From: Dyadobacter fermentans
GTDB lineage: Bacteria > Bacteroidota > Bacteroidia > Cytophagales > Spirosomataceae
Reading direction: 5' to 3'
Assembly (NCBI RefSeq): GCF_019924045.1
Contig: NZ_JAHXBN010000005.1
Span: 186,001-250,000 of the forward strand
Length of the DNA: 64,000 bases
Below the pieces are notes generated by a model. It searched no databases. It was not told the origin of the DNA and saw only the letters and a list, made by a program, of their open reading frames with translations. Below are positions 53,191-61,282 of this stretch, one piece after another; within the stretch, counting starts at the first letter, position 1, and every line of letters starts with the position of its first letter. The position numbers and the translations under genes were made by a program.

Positions 53191-54360
53191 ATGAACCAGG
53201 ACGACCCAAAAAGGCTGCAACAGCTTTTCGACCGCTATTACGCAGGCCAGGCCACGCCCGAAGAGGAGGAAGAATTAATGCGACACATCCGGTCGGGGCA
53301 GCAAGACGTGGCGATAGAAGATGCCATGAAGCGCAACTGGCTTCAACCAGCCGGTGCGCAGCCATTTTTCGGTGCGTCGCACAGCCGGGATATGCTAGGC
53401 TCCATTCTTGCCGCGGGTAGGGAACGCAGGCATTGGCGCGTGGACATTTGGTTGAGGTATGCCGCGGTGGCGGCCGTATTTGCAGTGGTGGCTGGATTAT
53501 GGGTGATGAGAAAAACTACGTCGGAAAAGTCCGTGGCAACGGAAGTTATTCAAAACCAGGATGTAGCCCCCGGTGGTAACAAAGCATTGCTTACGCTTGC
53601 GGACGGAAAAGGCATTGAGCTGGACCGCATCGGAAGCGGACTGGTTGCCCGGCAAGGGAATACCGAAATCACGAAACAGGAGGATGGGCTCGTGGTGTAT
53701 AACAGTCGTTCGGCATCAGTCGCGTCGAACGGTTTCAACAAGGTAACCACGCCTCGGGGCGGGCAATATAAGGTGCAGCTGCCGGATGGCAGCAAGGTGT
53801 GGCTCAATGCATCCTCGTCCATTCGCTTCCCATCCGTTTTTCCGGCTTCGGAACGCCGGGTGGAAATTACCGGCGAGGTCTATTTTGAAGTGACCAAAGA
53901 CAAAGCCAGGCCATTCACGGTTCGTTTCAATGGCTCGGAAGTACAGGTGCTGGGTACGAGTTTCAATGTGATGGCCTATGCCGATGAACGGGTGTCGAAA
54001 ACAACGCTGGTAGAAGGTTCGGTAGCCATCCGTAACAAAGGTGAGCGTGCCTTGCTGCGGCCCGGCCAGCAGGCTGCACTAATGCCCGGTGGGCGCATCG
54101 AGACGGCCTTCAAGCCGGTGGACGAGGCCGTGGCATGGAAGGAAGGTATGTTTTATTTCAAAAATGCGGGTGTGAAGGACGTCATGCGGCAGCTCTCGCG
54201 CTGGTACGACGTGGAGGTGAGCTACCGCGGCGAGGTGCCCGTGCGGCAGTTTACAGGCAGGGTATCGCGCAATGTGAACCTTTCCGGGATTGTGGGAATG
54301 CTGCGGTATGCCGGCGTAAAATGCAGTGTGGAAAGTAATACGATTATAGTCGAACCGTAG
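53191..54360 (+). CDS. FecR-family anti-sigma factor
   Basis: 389 residues: cytoplasmic N-terminal part (1-85) to hold the sigma factor, one membrane helix near 88-108 (YAAVAAVFAVVAGLWVM), the periplasmic FecR domain (TPRGGQYKVQLPDGSKVWLNASS, about 189-290) and a C-terminal DUF4974 domain (FTGRVSRNVNLSGIVGMLRYAG) that contacts the STN domain of the SusC receptor. It transmits the loaded state of the transporter to the sigma factor. A 7-base repeat array fills the gap to susC. Confidence 0.95.
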   Translation: MNQDDPKRLQQLFDRYYAGQATPEEEEELMRHIRSGQQDVAIEDAMKRNWLQPAGAQPFFGASHSRDMLGSILAAGRERRHWRVDIWLRYAAVAAVFAVVAGLWVMRKTTSEKSVATEVIQNQDVAPGGNKALLTLADGKGIELDRIGSGLVARQGNTEITKQEDGLVVYNSRSASVASNGFNKVTTPRGGQYKVQLPDGSKVWLNASSSIRFPSVFPASERRVEITGEVYFEVTKDKARPFTVRFNGSEVQVLGTSFNVMAYADERVSKTTLVEGSVAIRNKGERALLRPGQQAALMPGGRIETAFKPVDEAVAWKEGMFYFKNAGVKDVMRQLSRWYDVEVSYRGEVPVRQFTGRVSRNVNLSGIVGMLRYAGVKCSVESNTIIVEP

Positions 54361-54374
54361 TTTACGTATAGTGA

Positions 54375-54540
54375 TTAGGGTTTAAAGTTGATGAGTTTAA
54401 AGTTTAGAGTTTAAAGTTTAAAGTTCAAAGTTCAGCCCCCGACTTTAATCCTCAACTCATCAACCCTCAACCCTCAACCCTCAACTCTCAACTCATAAAC
54501 TCATAAACCCTAAACTCATAAACCCTAAACTCATAAACCC
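54375..54540 (+). repeat. two-armed 7-base repeat array
   Basis: Left arm (about 54375-54435): units GTTTAAA, GTTTAGA, GTTCAAA and one GTTGATGA. Right arm (about 54450-54540): units CTCAACC, CTCAACT, CATAAAC and CCCTAAA every 7 bases. The two arms are roughly complementary around a loop with CCCCCGACTTTAATCC. It lies between the FecR stop and the SusC start and fills most of that 323-base gap. Function unknown; an RNA hairpin between fecR and susC could lower or uncouple expression. Confidence 0.8.
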
Positions 54541-54683
54541 CATGCTAAACAAGCTGCACGTTCCGCCCTGAAACGCCGGTGCCAAAACAAAAGGGAAAAT
54601 GCGCTAACATTTTCCCCGTAGTTCAGGCGCAACCGGGCTTCTCTGAAAAAGTCATTTTGCCATTCCTAAACTTTAACAAAGTT

Positions 54684-57600
54684 ATGAAAATTAACCTTCT
54701 GCTCCGCTTTCCGGCGGGCGGCAGGGCGCATATTGTCGCCCAAACACTGATGACTATGACCAGGATCATGCTTTTGCTTATCGTAACCCTTTCCCACGTA
54801 ACCGCGGACGGGTTTAGTCAAAAGATTTCCTTTCAAGCCAAAAACGTCCCGCTGCAAACCGCTATGCGAAGCATCGAGCAGCAGACGGGATACCTGTTCC
54901 TGTACGACGAGCTTGATTTGCCGGCTTCGAGGAAAGTGTCGGTGAAGCTGAAAAACGGGTCGATCGAAGCGCTTCTGAATGCTGTTTTCAAGGATATGCC
55001 GCTTTCTTACAAAATCTTCCAGCGGAATATTGTCCTGAAAAAGACTGTAAAAACGCCTGCATTGGAAATGGTGCTTCCCGGCCGCATTCCCGAAACGCAG
55101 CCGGTGATCCAGCTCAACCAACGGAGTATCGAGCCGTTGCCCGTCAGCGCCGATCGCATTGTGCGGGGCCGTGTGACCGACGAAAACGGCAGCCCGTTCC
55201 CAGGGGTGAGCATTATCGTCAAAAACTCGCAGACAGGCACGGCTACCGATTCCAACGGCCAGTTCCGCCTGAGTATTCCCGAGTCGCTGGTGGGGCAGGG
55301 CGAGCTGGTGATCGTGGCGAGTTTTGTGGGATATAAAAATCATGAGATTGTGGTGGGCAACAATGCGGAACTGAACTTTGGCATGACCGTCGACACTAAG
55401 GCGCTGAACGACGTGGTGGTAGTGGGCTACGGTACTCAGAAGCAAAGCAGCATTACCGGCTCGGTGGCCTCGTTACCCATGAAAAATGTGGCCAGTCAGC
55501 CACTCACGAGCCTTGACCAGGCGCTGGGCGGGCAGGTCGCGGGCGTGAACGTGGCGCAGACGAAAGGCGCGCCGGGCGGGGGTGTGTCCGTGCGCGTACG
55601 TGGGACGGGCTCCATTGGCGCGGGCAACGAGCCTTTGTACGTAATCGACGGTTTCCCGGTTTCGAGCGATTTCAACAGCAATTTCAATCCGCTTTCGTCC
55701 ATTAATCCTAATGACATCGAATCCATTGAAATACTCAAAGACGCCTCCGCGGCGGCCATTTATGGCTCGCGGGGGAGCAATGGGGTGGTGCTGGTGACCA
55801 CCAAACACGGGAAGTCGGGCAAATCGATGGTGCAGCTCGATACTTATTATGGCTTCCAGCAAGTGGCGAATAAAATAGATATGCTCAATGCGCGGGAATA
55901 TGCCGAGTACAACACCGAAGCCCGCAATAATGCCTGGGTCGACAAAGGCGGTAAGGCCACCGATCCGAACGAAGTACGGCCCGCGGCATTGCAAATCCCC
56001 GAAATGTTCATGAACCGGCAGTCGCTCGGCAAAGGTACCGACTGGCAGGACGCGGTTTTCCGGACTGCCGCCATTCAAAACCACCAGCTCTCGGTTTCGG
56101 GCGGGAATGATAAAACGACCTTTTTTATGTCCGGGGCCTATTTCAAGCAGGACGGTATTGTAATGAAAACCGGTTTCGAGCGCTATTCGGCACGGGTGAA
56201 TCTCGACCACCATATTTCCAAAGATTTGAGTGTGGGCATGAACCTCTCGCCTTCGTTTGCGACGAGCCGTATTTTGCCTGTGGAAGACCAGGTATTCACC
56301 GGCGGTATCCTCGGCTCGGCGCTATCGCTGCCGCCTACAGTGCCGGTCTACAATCCCGACGGCTCGTTTACGACGCTGCTCGGCCCGTCGCCGTACAACA
56401 TCGGCGTGATCGACAACCCGGTGGCTATTGCCAGCAAGATCAAGGACAAGCGCACCGTCTTCCGCACATTGGGTAATGTGTACGCCGAAGTGAAACTGCT
56501 CGACGGCCTCAAATTCCGAACCTCGTTTGGCCTGGACTATTCCGATGCGCGTGAAAATGCCTATTATCCCTCTGATTTAGGCTGGAATGGCGTTCCTGCG
56601 CCGGTCCAGGCCAGGGCCATAGCTTCTACCGGACGCGAGCTGAACTGGCTGAATGAGAATATTTTGAGCTACAAGAAGATATTCAATACCAAACATGAAC
56701 TGGATTTACTCGCAGGCTTTACTTCCCAAAAAGCACACGGAGAATCCGCAGCGTTGAATGCCACCAACTTCCCCACCGACCTTATTCCGACCTTGAATGG
56801 CGGTCAGGTGACAGGCGGCGGTACCTATGCGTCGGAATGGTCGCTACTGTCGATGCTGGCTCGGGTGAATTATACTTATGCAGGAAAATACCTCGTTTCG
56901 GCTACCATGCGGCGCGATGGTTCGTCGCGCTTCGGGGCGCGCAACAAATGGGGCACATTCCCTTCGGCTTCCGTGGGTTGGTACCTTTCGGAGGAGAATT
57001 TTATGAAATCGCAGAACGTGGTAACCGACCTGAAATTGCGGGCGAGCTACGGTCTGGCCGGTAACAATACGATCGGGAACTACAATCACATTGGGTTGCT
57101 TTCCAACCGCCGTTACAGTTTCGGGGCAGGGACGGGCTCGCTGGTGTACGGGCTTTATCCGAGCTCTATCAGTAATGAACAGCTGGGATGGGAAATGATG
57201 CACCAGTTCGACGTTGGCGTCGATTTTGCATTGCTGCGTAACCGGCTTAGTTTCACCATTGATTTTTACAACAAAAACACCACCGACCTGCTGTTGAATG
57301 TACCCGTACCGGCCTCTACCGGCTACGAAACTGCCCTGCAAAACATCGGCAAGCTCAACAACCGCGGCTGGGAGTTTAGTATTCATTCCAAAAACCTGAC
57401 GGGTGCTTTCAAATGGTCGACGGCATTTAATATTTCTTTCAATAAAAATAAAGTGGTTAAACTGGGACCTTCCGGTAACCCGATCATTTCGAAAAGCCCT
57501 TCATTCAGCCCGAATACGCACATTACCAAAATCGGTTCGCCGATCGGCAGCTTCTGGGGTTATGATGCGATCGGTGTCTACCAGTCGCAGGAAGATGTGG

Positions 57601-58226
57601 ACAACAGCCCGAGGGTAGGAGGGGCTAACGGCTCCCGCCCGGGCGACCTCAAATTCCGCGATATCGACGGCGACGGCGCCATTACTCCCAGCGACGTTAC
57701 TATCATCGGCGACAATAGCCCCGATTTCTTTTTCGGCATTACCAACAATTTCTCTTACGGCCGGTTCAGCCTCAGCATATTGGGCGATGGCGTGCAGGGT
57801 ATCCAGCTTCTGAATGGTTCCCGCCGGAATATCGGGCTTGTGAATGGCAGCTATGCCCGCAAAGACGTACTCGGCCGCTGGCAGTCGCCCTCGCAACCGG
57901 GCGACGGGCACACACCGCGCGCGAACGTAGCGCCTACGGGCGGGAACGTGAGTTACGTGTCCAGTTTGCTGGTTGAGAATGCCTCGTTTTTCAGGATCAG
58001 GAATATCAATCTGAGATACAACCTTCCCGAAAGCGTTTCGAAATCGGTGTATCTGCAAAATGCGGCGGTGACGCTTTCGGTGCAAAATGCGCTCACATTC
58101 ACGCCTTACCGCGGCTATAACCCCGAGCAGAGCCTCAATGGCAGCAGCTCGCTCACACCGGGCGTCGATTTTAACGGCTATCCGCTCGCCCGCACATTCA
58201 CCCTCGCATTGAACCTGACATTCTAA
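54684..58226 (+). CDS. SusC/RagA-type TonB-linked outer-membrane transporter with STN domain
   Basis: 1,180 residues from the ATG at 54684 (MKINLLLRFPAGG); the frame extends to 54579 from a GTG but the signal peptide begins here. Order: signal region, STN domain (about 55-110, VPLQTAMRSIEQQTGYLFLYDEL) for signalling to FecR, carboxypeptidase-regulatory-like domain (VRGRVTDENGSPFPGVSI), plug with VVVVGYGTQKQSSITG and AAIYGSRGSNGVVLVTTK, and a 22-strand barrel ending FTLALNLTF. It imports oligomers bound by the SusD partner encoded 15 bases downstream. The substrate cannot be read from sequence. Confidence 0.96.
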   Translation: MKINLLLRFPAGGRAHIVAQTLMTMTRIMLLLIVTLSHVTADGFSQKISFQAKNVPLQTAMRSIEQQTGYLFLYDELDLPASRKVSVKLKNGSIEALLNAVFKDMPLSYKIFQRNIVLKKTVKTPALEMVLPGRIPETQPVIQLNQRSIEPLPVSADRIVRGRVTDENGSPFPGVSIIVKNSQTGTATDSNGQFRLSIPESLVGQGELVIVASFVGYKNHEIVVGNNAELNFGMTVDTKALNDVVVVGYGTQKQSSITGSVASLPMKNVASQPLTSLDQALGGQVAGVNVAQTKGAPGGGVSVRVRGTGSIGAGNEPLYVIDGFPVSSDFNSNFNPLSSINPNDIESIEILKDASAAAIYGSRGSNGVVLVTTKHGKSGKSMVQLDTYYGFQQVANKIDMLNAREYAEYNTEARNNAWVDKGGKATDPNEVRPAALQIPEMFMNRQSLGKGTDWQDAVFRTAAIQNHQLSVSGGNDKTTFFMSGAYFKQDGIVMKTGFERYSARVNLDHHISKDLSVGMNLSPSFATSRILPVEDQVFTGGILGSALSLPPTVPVYNPDGSFTTLLGPSPYNIGVIDNPVAIASKIKDKRTVFRTLGNVYAEVKLLDGLKFRTSFGLDYSDARENAYYPSDLGWNGVPAPVQARAIASTGRELNWLNENILSYKKIFNTKHELDLLAGFTSQKAHGESAALNATNFPTDLIPTLNGGQVTGGGTYASEWSLLSMLARVNYTYAGKYLVSATMRRDGSSRFGARNKWGTFPSASVGWYLSEENFMKSQNVVTDLKLRASYGLAGNNTIGNYNHIGLLSNRRYSFGAGTGSLVYGLYPSSISNEQLGWEMMHQFDVGVDFALLRNRLSFTIDFYNKNTTDLLLNVPVPASTGYETALQNIGKLNNRGWEFSIHSKNLTGAFKWSTAFNISFNKNKVVKLGPSGNPIISKSPSFSPNTHITKIGSPIGSFWGYDAIGVYQSQEDVDNSPRVGGANGSRPGDLKFRDIDGDGAITPSDVTIIGDNSPDFFFGITNNFSYGRFSLSILGDGVQGIQLLNGSRRNIGLVNGSYARKDVLGRWQSPSQPGDGHTPRANVAPTGGNVSYVSSLLVENASFFRIRNINLRYNLPESVSKSVYLQNAAVTLSVQNALTFTPYRGYNPEQSLNGSSSLTPGVDFNGYPLARTFTLALNLTF

Positions 58227-58241
58227 ACCCGACTTGAACTT

Positions 58242-59681
58242 ATGAAACTCAATACCATCATTTTCGGCTCCTTATGTTTGGTGGCCTCGGGCTGCTCGGG
58301 TTTCCTGGAACTCGCGCCCATCGACGCCACCAATGTGAACAACTTTTACAAAAACGCCTCCGACATGCAGGCCGCCATCACGGCCGCCTACGGAATGCTC
58401 GCCAATGCCGGTGAGTACGGTTATGCCTACTACAATGTGGCCGAAGTGCGCTCGGATAACACTATGAACTGGGAAGGCGGAGGTAACCTGCCAGACGCCG
58501 AGCTGGATCAGTTCAAAATGGCTTCGACCAACGAGATCATCCGTGTGATGTGGGTGGATACCTACCGGGGTATCCTCGCCGCGAACACCGTGCTCGACCA
58601 TATCGGCGGTGCGCAGATGGATGAGGCGCTGCGGCAGCGGTTTATCGGCGAGGCGCGTTTCCTGCGTGCATTGCAGTATTTCAACCTCGTGCGTACATTC
58701 GGCGATGTGCCGCTGGTGCTGTCCGAAACCAAATCGGTAGACGAAGGTTACAGCCAGCCCCGCGTGCCGAAAGCGGAAGTGTACACGCAGATCATAGCCG
58801 ATCTGACCGACGCTGAGCAAAAGTTGCCCGTATCCTATGCTGGCAACGACATCGGCCGGGCCACGCGCGGCGCGGCCAGGGCGTTGCTCGGCAAGGTGTA
58901 CCTCACCACCGGCGATTTTGCCAGGGCAAAGACTAAGCTCCAAGAAGTGATCGACGCGGGAACCTATAAGCTGCTCGACGACTATGCCGCGCTCTGGCCC
59001 GTTGCCAATGCGAACAATGCGGAGTCCCTCTTTGAAGTACAATTCAAAAAAGGCGGGACAGGTACCGGTAGTAGTTTTTACAACAATTTCGCCCCGCGCA
59101 ATTCAGGTAGTTCGGTGATTAAAGTCGGTTTTGCCGGCGGGCGGCATTTGCCTACTACCGACCTTATTGCAGCCTACGAAGCAGGCGATTATCGCAAGAA
59201 TGTTTCACTATCATTGGGTTATACCGATAATGTGACCGGTAAATATGTGGCTGATCCTTACACGCTTAAATTTCAGGATACGCCGTTCACCGATGGCGAC
59301 GCCGACAACAATTGGCCCGTATTGCGCTATGCCGATGTGCTGCTCATGTACGCCGAGGCCGTGAATGCAACCGACGGCCCTTCTGGGGCGGCCTACGAGG
59401 CCATTAATGTGGTACGGAAGCGGGCGAAATTGGCCGCATTACCCGCAGGCTTGTCCAAAGCGGCATTTGCACTGGCCATCGAGCACGAGCGTCAGGTGGA
59501 GCTGGCATTCGAAGGCCACCGCTGGTTCGACCTGGTGCGCACCGGACGGGAGGTGGCGGTGATGAATGCGCATTTCAAAGCTACGGTCGTGCAGGATTTC
59601 AACGCCGTTTTTCCCATCCCGCAGACGCAGATCGATATCAATCCGAACGGAATCAAGCAGAACCCGGGGTATAGTTTTTAA
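58242..59681 (+). CDS. SusD/RagB-family surface lipoprotein
   Basis: 479 residues. Lipobox VASGC with Cys 18, then ELAPIDATNVNNFYKNASDM, the typical start of SusD proteins. TPR-like helical pairs follow (RFIGEARFLRALQYFNLVRTFGDVPLV) and the C-terminal half holds the SusD/RagB domain with WPVLRYADVLLMYAEAVN and EHERQVELAFEGHRWFDLVRTG. It forms the lid of the SusC barrel and binds the substrate at the surface. The gap to susC is 15 bases; the M14 carboxypeptidase follows after an 8-base repeat region. Confidence 0.95.
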   Translation: MKLNTIIFGSLCLVASGCSGFLELAPIDATNVNNFYKNASDMQAAITAAYGMLANAGEYGYAYYNVAEVRSDNTMNWEGGGNLPDAELDQFKMASTNEIIRVMWVDTYRGILAANTVLDHIGGAQMDEALRQRFIGEARFLRALQYFNLVRTFGDVPLVLSETKSVDEGYSQPRVPKAEVYTQIIADLTDAEQKLPVSYAGNDIGRATRGAARALLGKVYLTTGDFARAKTKLQEVIDAGTYKLLDDYAALWPVANANNAESLFEVQFKKGGTGTGSSFYNNFAPRNSGSSVIKVGFAGGRHLPTTDLIAAYEAGDYRKNVSLSLGYTDNVTGKYVADPYTLKFQDTPFTDGDADNNWPVLRYADVLLMYAEAVNATDGPSGAAYEAINVVRKRAKLAALPAGLSKAAFALAIEHERQVELAFEGHRWFDLVRTGREVAVMNAHFKATVVQDFNAVFPIPQTQIDINPNGIKQNPGYSF

Positions 59682-59918
59682 TGATTGAATGATTGAATGA
59701 CTGAATAGTCAGGTGTAGTCAGGAATAGTCAGGGGGCGTTATGGCATTGTCGTTGAGAATCTTTTTAATAAATCTGATCACCCATTCCCCGTTCCACGGC
59801 GACTCATTCGCTCATTCACTCATTCAAAATTCACTCATTCCCCGTTCCACGGCGGTTCATTCAATCATTCAGTCATTCAGTCATTCAATCATTCAATCAT
59901 TCAGTCATTCAATCATTA
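59681..59918 (+). repeat. 8-base repeat region with opposing arms and a 53-base direct repeat
   Basis: Left arm 59681-59704: ATGATTGA twice and ATGACTGA once, then three units of the 10-base family (GTC at 59708, 59718, 59728). Right arm 59857-59912: seven 8-base units TCATTCAA/TCATTCAG in the opposite sense; a less regular copy lies at 59804-59840. CATTCCCCGTTCCACGGCG occurs twice, at 59783-59801 and 59836-59854, 53 bases apart. The region fills the gap between SusD and the M14 gene and can pair as a long hairpin. Confidence 0.82.
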
Positions 59919-59923
59919 TTAAT

Positions 59924-61168
59924 ATGAAGCAAGTTGCATTTTTCATCTTCGTTCTGTCACACCTGGTAGGGGCGGCATTTGGCGCACGGGAGGGCTCGTA
60001 TCGCCGCGCGACCGCCGACAGCATCGTGATCCCCAGAATTTTCATCAATACCGGCTTCGAAAATGCCTCGCCTATGAACTGGCGTATTGATTCGGCGGGG
60101 CGGGTGATCGGCCAGATGGTGTACGACCATGAGCGCTTTTCGCCGAACCGGGCCGTGAACCATTACCATTTCAGGGTGGAAGCGGCTGTGGGCACGGAGG
60201 TGACTTTGATCCTCGAAAATTTTGACAATATCTGGAACGGCAGGCTCGCCAGCGACCTTTCGGAGAAGTCGCGGTATGTGGTTTCTTTTGATAATAAGAA
60301 GTGGGAGAGCCGCTCGGTGATCCCGCTGCCGGGCCGCAGGGTGTTTATCAAATTCAAAATGGAGTCGCCGCATGCCTACGTTGCAAGCGTGGAGCCATAC
60401 CGGATCAGCGACCTGGACAAAATGCTGGCGCGCGTCAGACAGGACAAGCATGCCAGTGTGACCACCATCGGGAAAACATCCGAAGGGCGCTCGCTGGAAA
60501 TCGTGCGCATCGGCAACGAGAATGCGCCGAAACGGCTCTTCCTGCGGGCCCGCGCGCATGCCTTCGAGGCAGGCGGGAACTGGACCGTGGAAGGGCTGGT
60601 GCAAAAATTGCTCAGCAACGACGAGGTGGCCAAACGTTACCTTAAAACCTATTGCGTGTACATTCTTCCCATGGCCAACAAAGACGGCGTGGCACGCGGC
60701 AAAACGCGTTTCAACGCGAACGGCTACGATCTGAACCGCAAATGGGACGTTCCCGCCGATTCGCTCATTGCCCCGGAGAACTACTATCTCGAACAATGGC
60801 TGCACCGCATGATCAAGGCCAATAAAAGGCCAGATCTGGCCCTCGACATCCATAACGATGCCGGCGGCTACCTGCACATCAGCCGCCCCGAGGGCGACAT
60901 CAGCGCCTATCTTTCCAACATGGAAAAGCTGGAAATGCTGCTGCGCAAACACACCTGGTTCACGGCCGGCTCTACCAAACCCAGTTTCCGCAACCCGGGC
61001 ACGCTCGGCGAAGGTTTTATGGAGCGCTTCGGTATCCACGCCGCCGTTTATGAACTGAACTACGAATGGATCGCCGGATTGAACAAAGCTCCCCTGGCTG
61101 AGGACTGGATTTCACTGGGGAAAGATCTTGGGGAGGTGTTTTATAACTATTTCAGTGAAAAGCGGTAA
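59924..61168 (+). CDS. secreted M14-family zinc carboxypeptidase
   Basis: 414 residues from the ATG at 59924, where a signal peptide (MKQVAFFIFVLSHLVGAAFG) begins; a longer frame runs through the 8-base repeats and is not real. An N-terminal beta-rich domain (about 25-150) comes before the M14 domain with the HxxE zinc motif in ARAHAFEAGGNW, the substrate Arg in NGYDLNRKWD, a third ligand in LDIHNDAGGY and the catalytic Glu in AAVYELNYE. The layout resembles the M14 group of cytosolic-type carboxypeptidases. Placed behind SusC/SusD, it suggests that the system feeds on peptides or peptide-linked glycans. Confidence 0.9.
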   Translation: MKQVAFFIFVLSHLVGAAFGAREGSYRRATADSIVIPRIFINTGFENASPMNWRIDSAGRVIGQMVYDHERFSPNRAVNHYHFRVEAAVGTEVTLILENFDNIWNGRLASDLSEKSRYVVSFDNKKWESRSVIPLPGRRVFIKFKMESPHAYVASVEPYRISDLDKMLARVRQDKHASVTTIGKTSEGRSLEIVRIGNENAPKRLFLRARAHAFEAGGNWTVEGLVQKLLSNDEVAKRYLKTYCVYILPMANKDGVARGKTRFNANGYDLNRKWDVPADSLIAPENYYLEQWLHRMIKANKRPDLALDIHNDAGGYLHISRPEGDISAYLSNMEKLEMLLRKHTWFTAGSTKPSFRNPGTLGEGFMERFGIHAAVYELNYEWIAGLNKAPLAEDWISLGKDLGEVFYNYFSEKR

Positions 61169-61222
61169 GTTATATTTCCTGGACGAAACGGCCCGTAGCT
61201 CCGCTCCGGACCTGAAAATTAT

Positions 61223-61253
61223 GGGCAATGGTGTGTTTTACGCATCATTGCCC
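61223..61253. terminator. hairpin between convergent M14 and TonB receptor genes
   Basis: GGGCAATG (61223-61230) and CATTGCCC (61246-61253) are perfect complements, with further weak pairing inside the loop. No T-run directly follows on the plus strand; on the minus strand ATAATTTTC follows. Likely a shared terminator. Confidence 0.6.
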
Positions 61254-61282
61254 ACAAAAGGACTGTAAGATTCCGCCCCTCT

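Noticed and set aside
54666..55445. 259-codon minus-strand frame opposite susC
   Set aside because: Antisense shadow of SusC: composition is His/Arg/Val-rich, no family text, and it lies fully inside a clear gene.
59741..59923. N-terminal extension of the M14 carboxypeptidase through the repeats
   Set aside because: The extension is a translation of the 8-base repeat (SIIQSFSH repeats); the signal peptide and a normal ATG begin at 59924.
59957..61039. 360-codon minus-strand frame opposite the M14 carboxypeptidase
   Set aside because: Shadow caused by strong third-position GC bias in the real gene; no motifs, no signal, no neighbours in the same direction.
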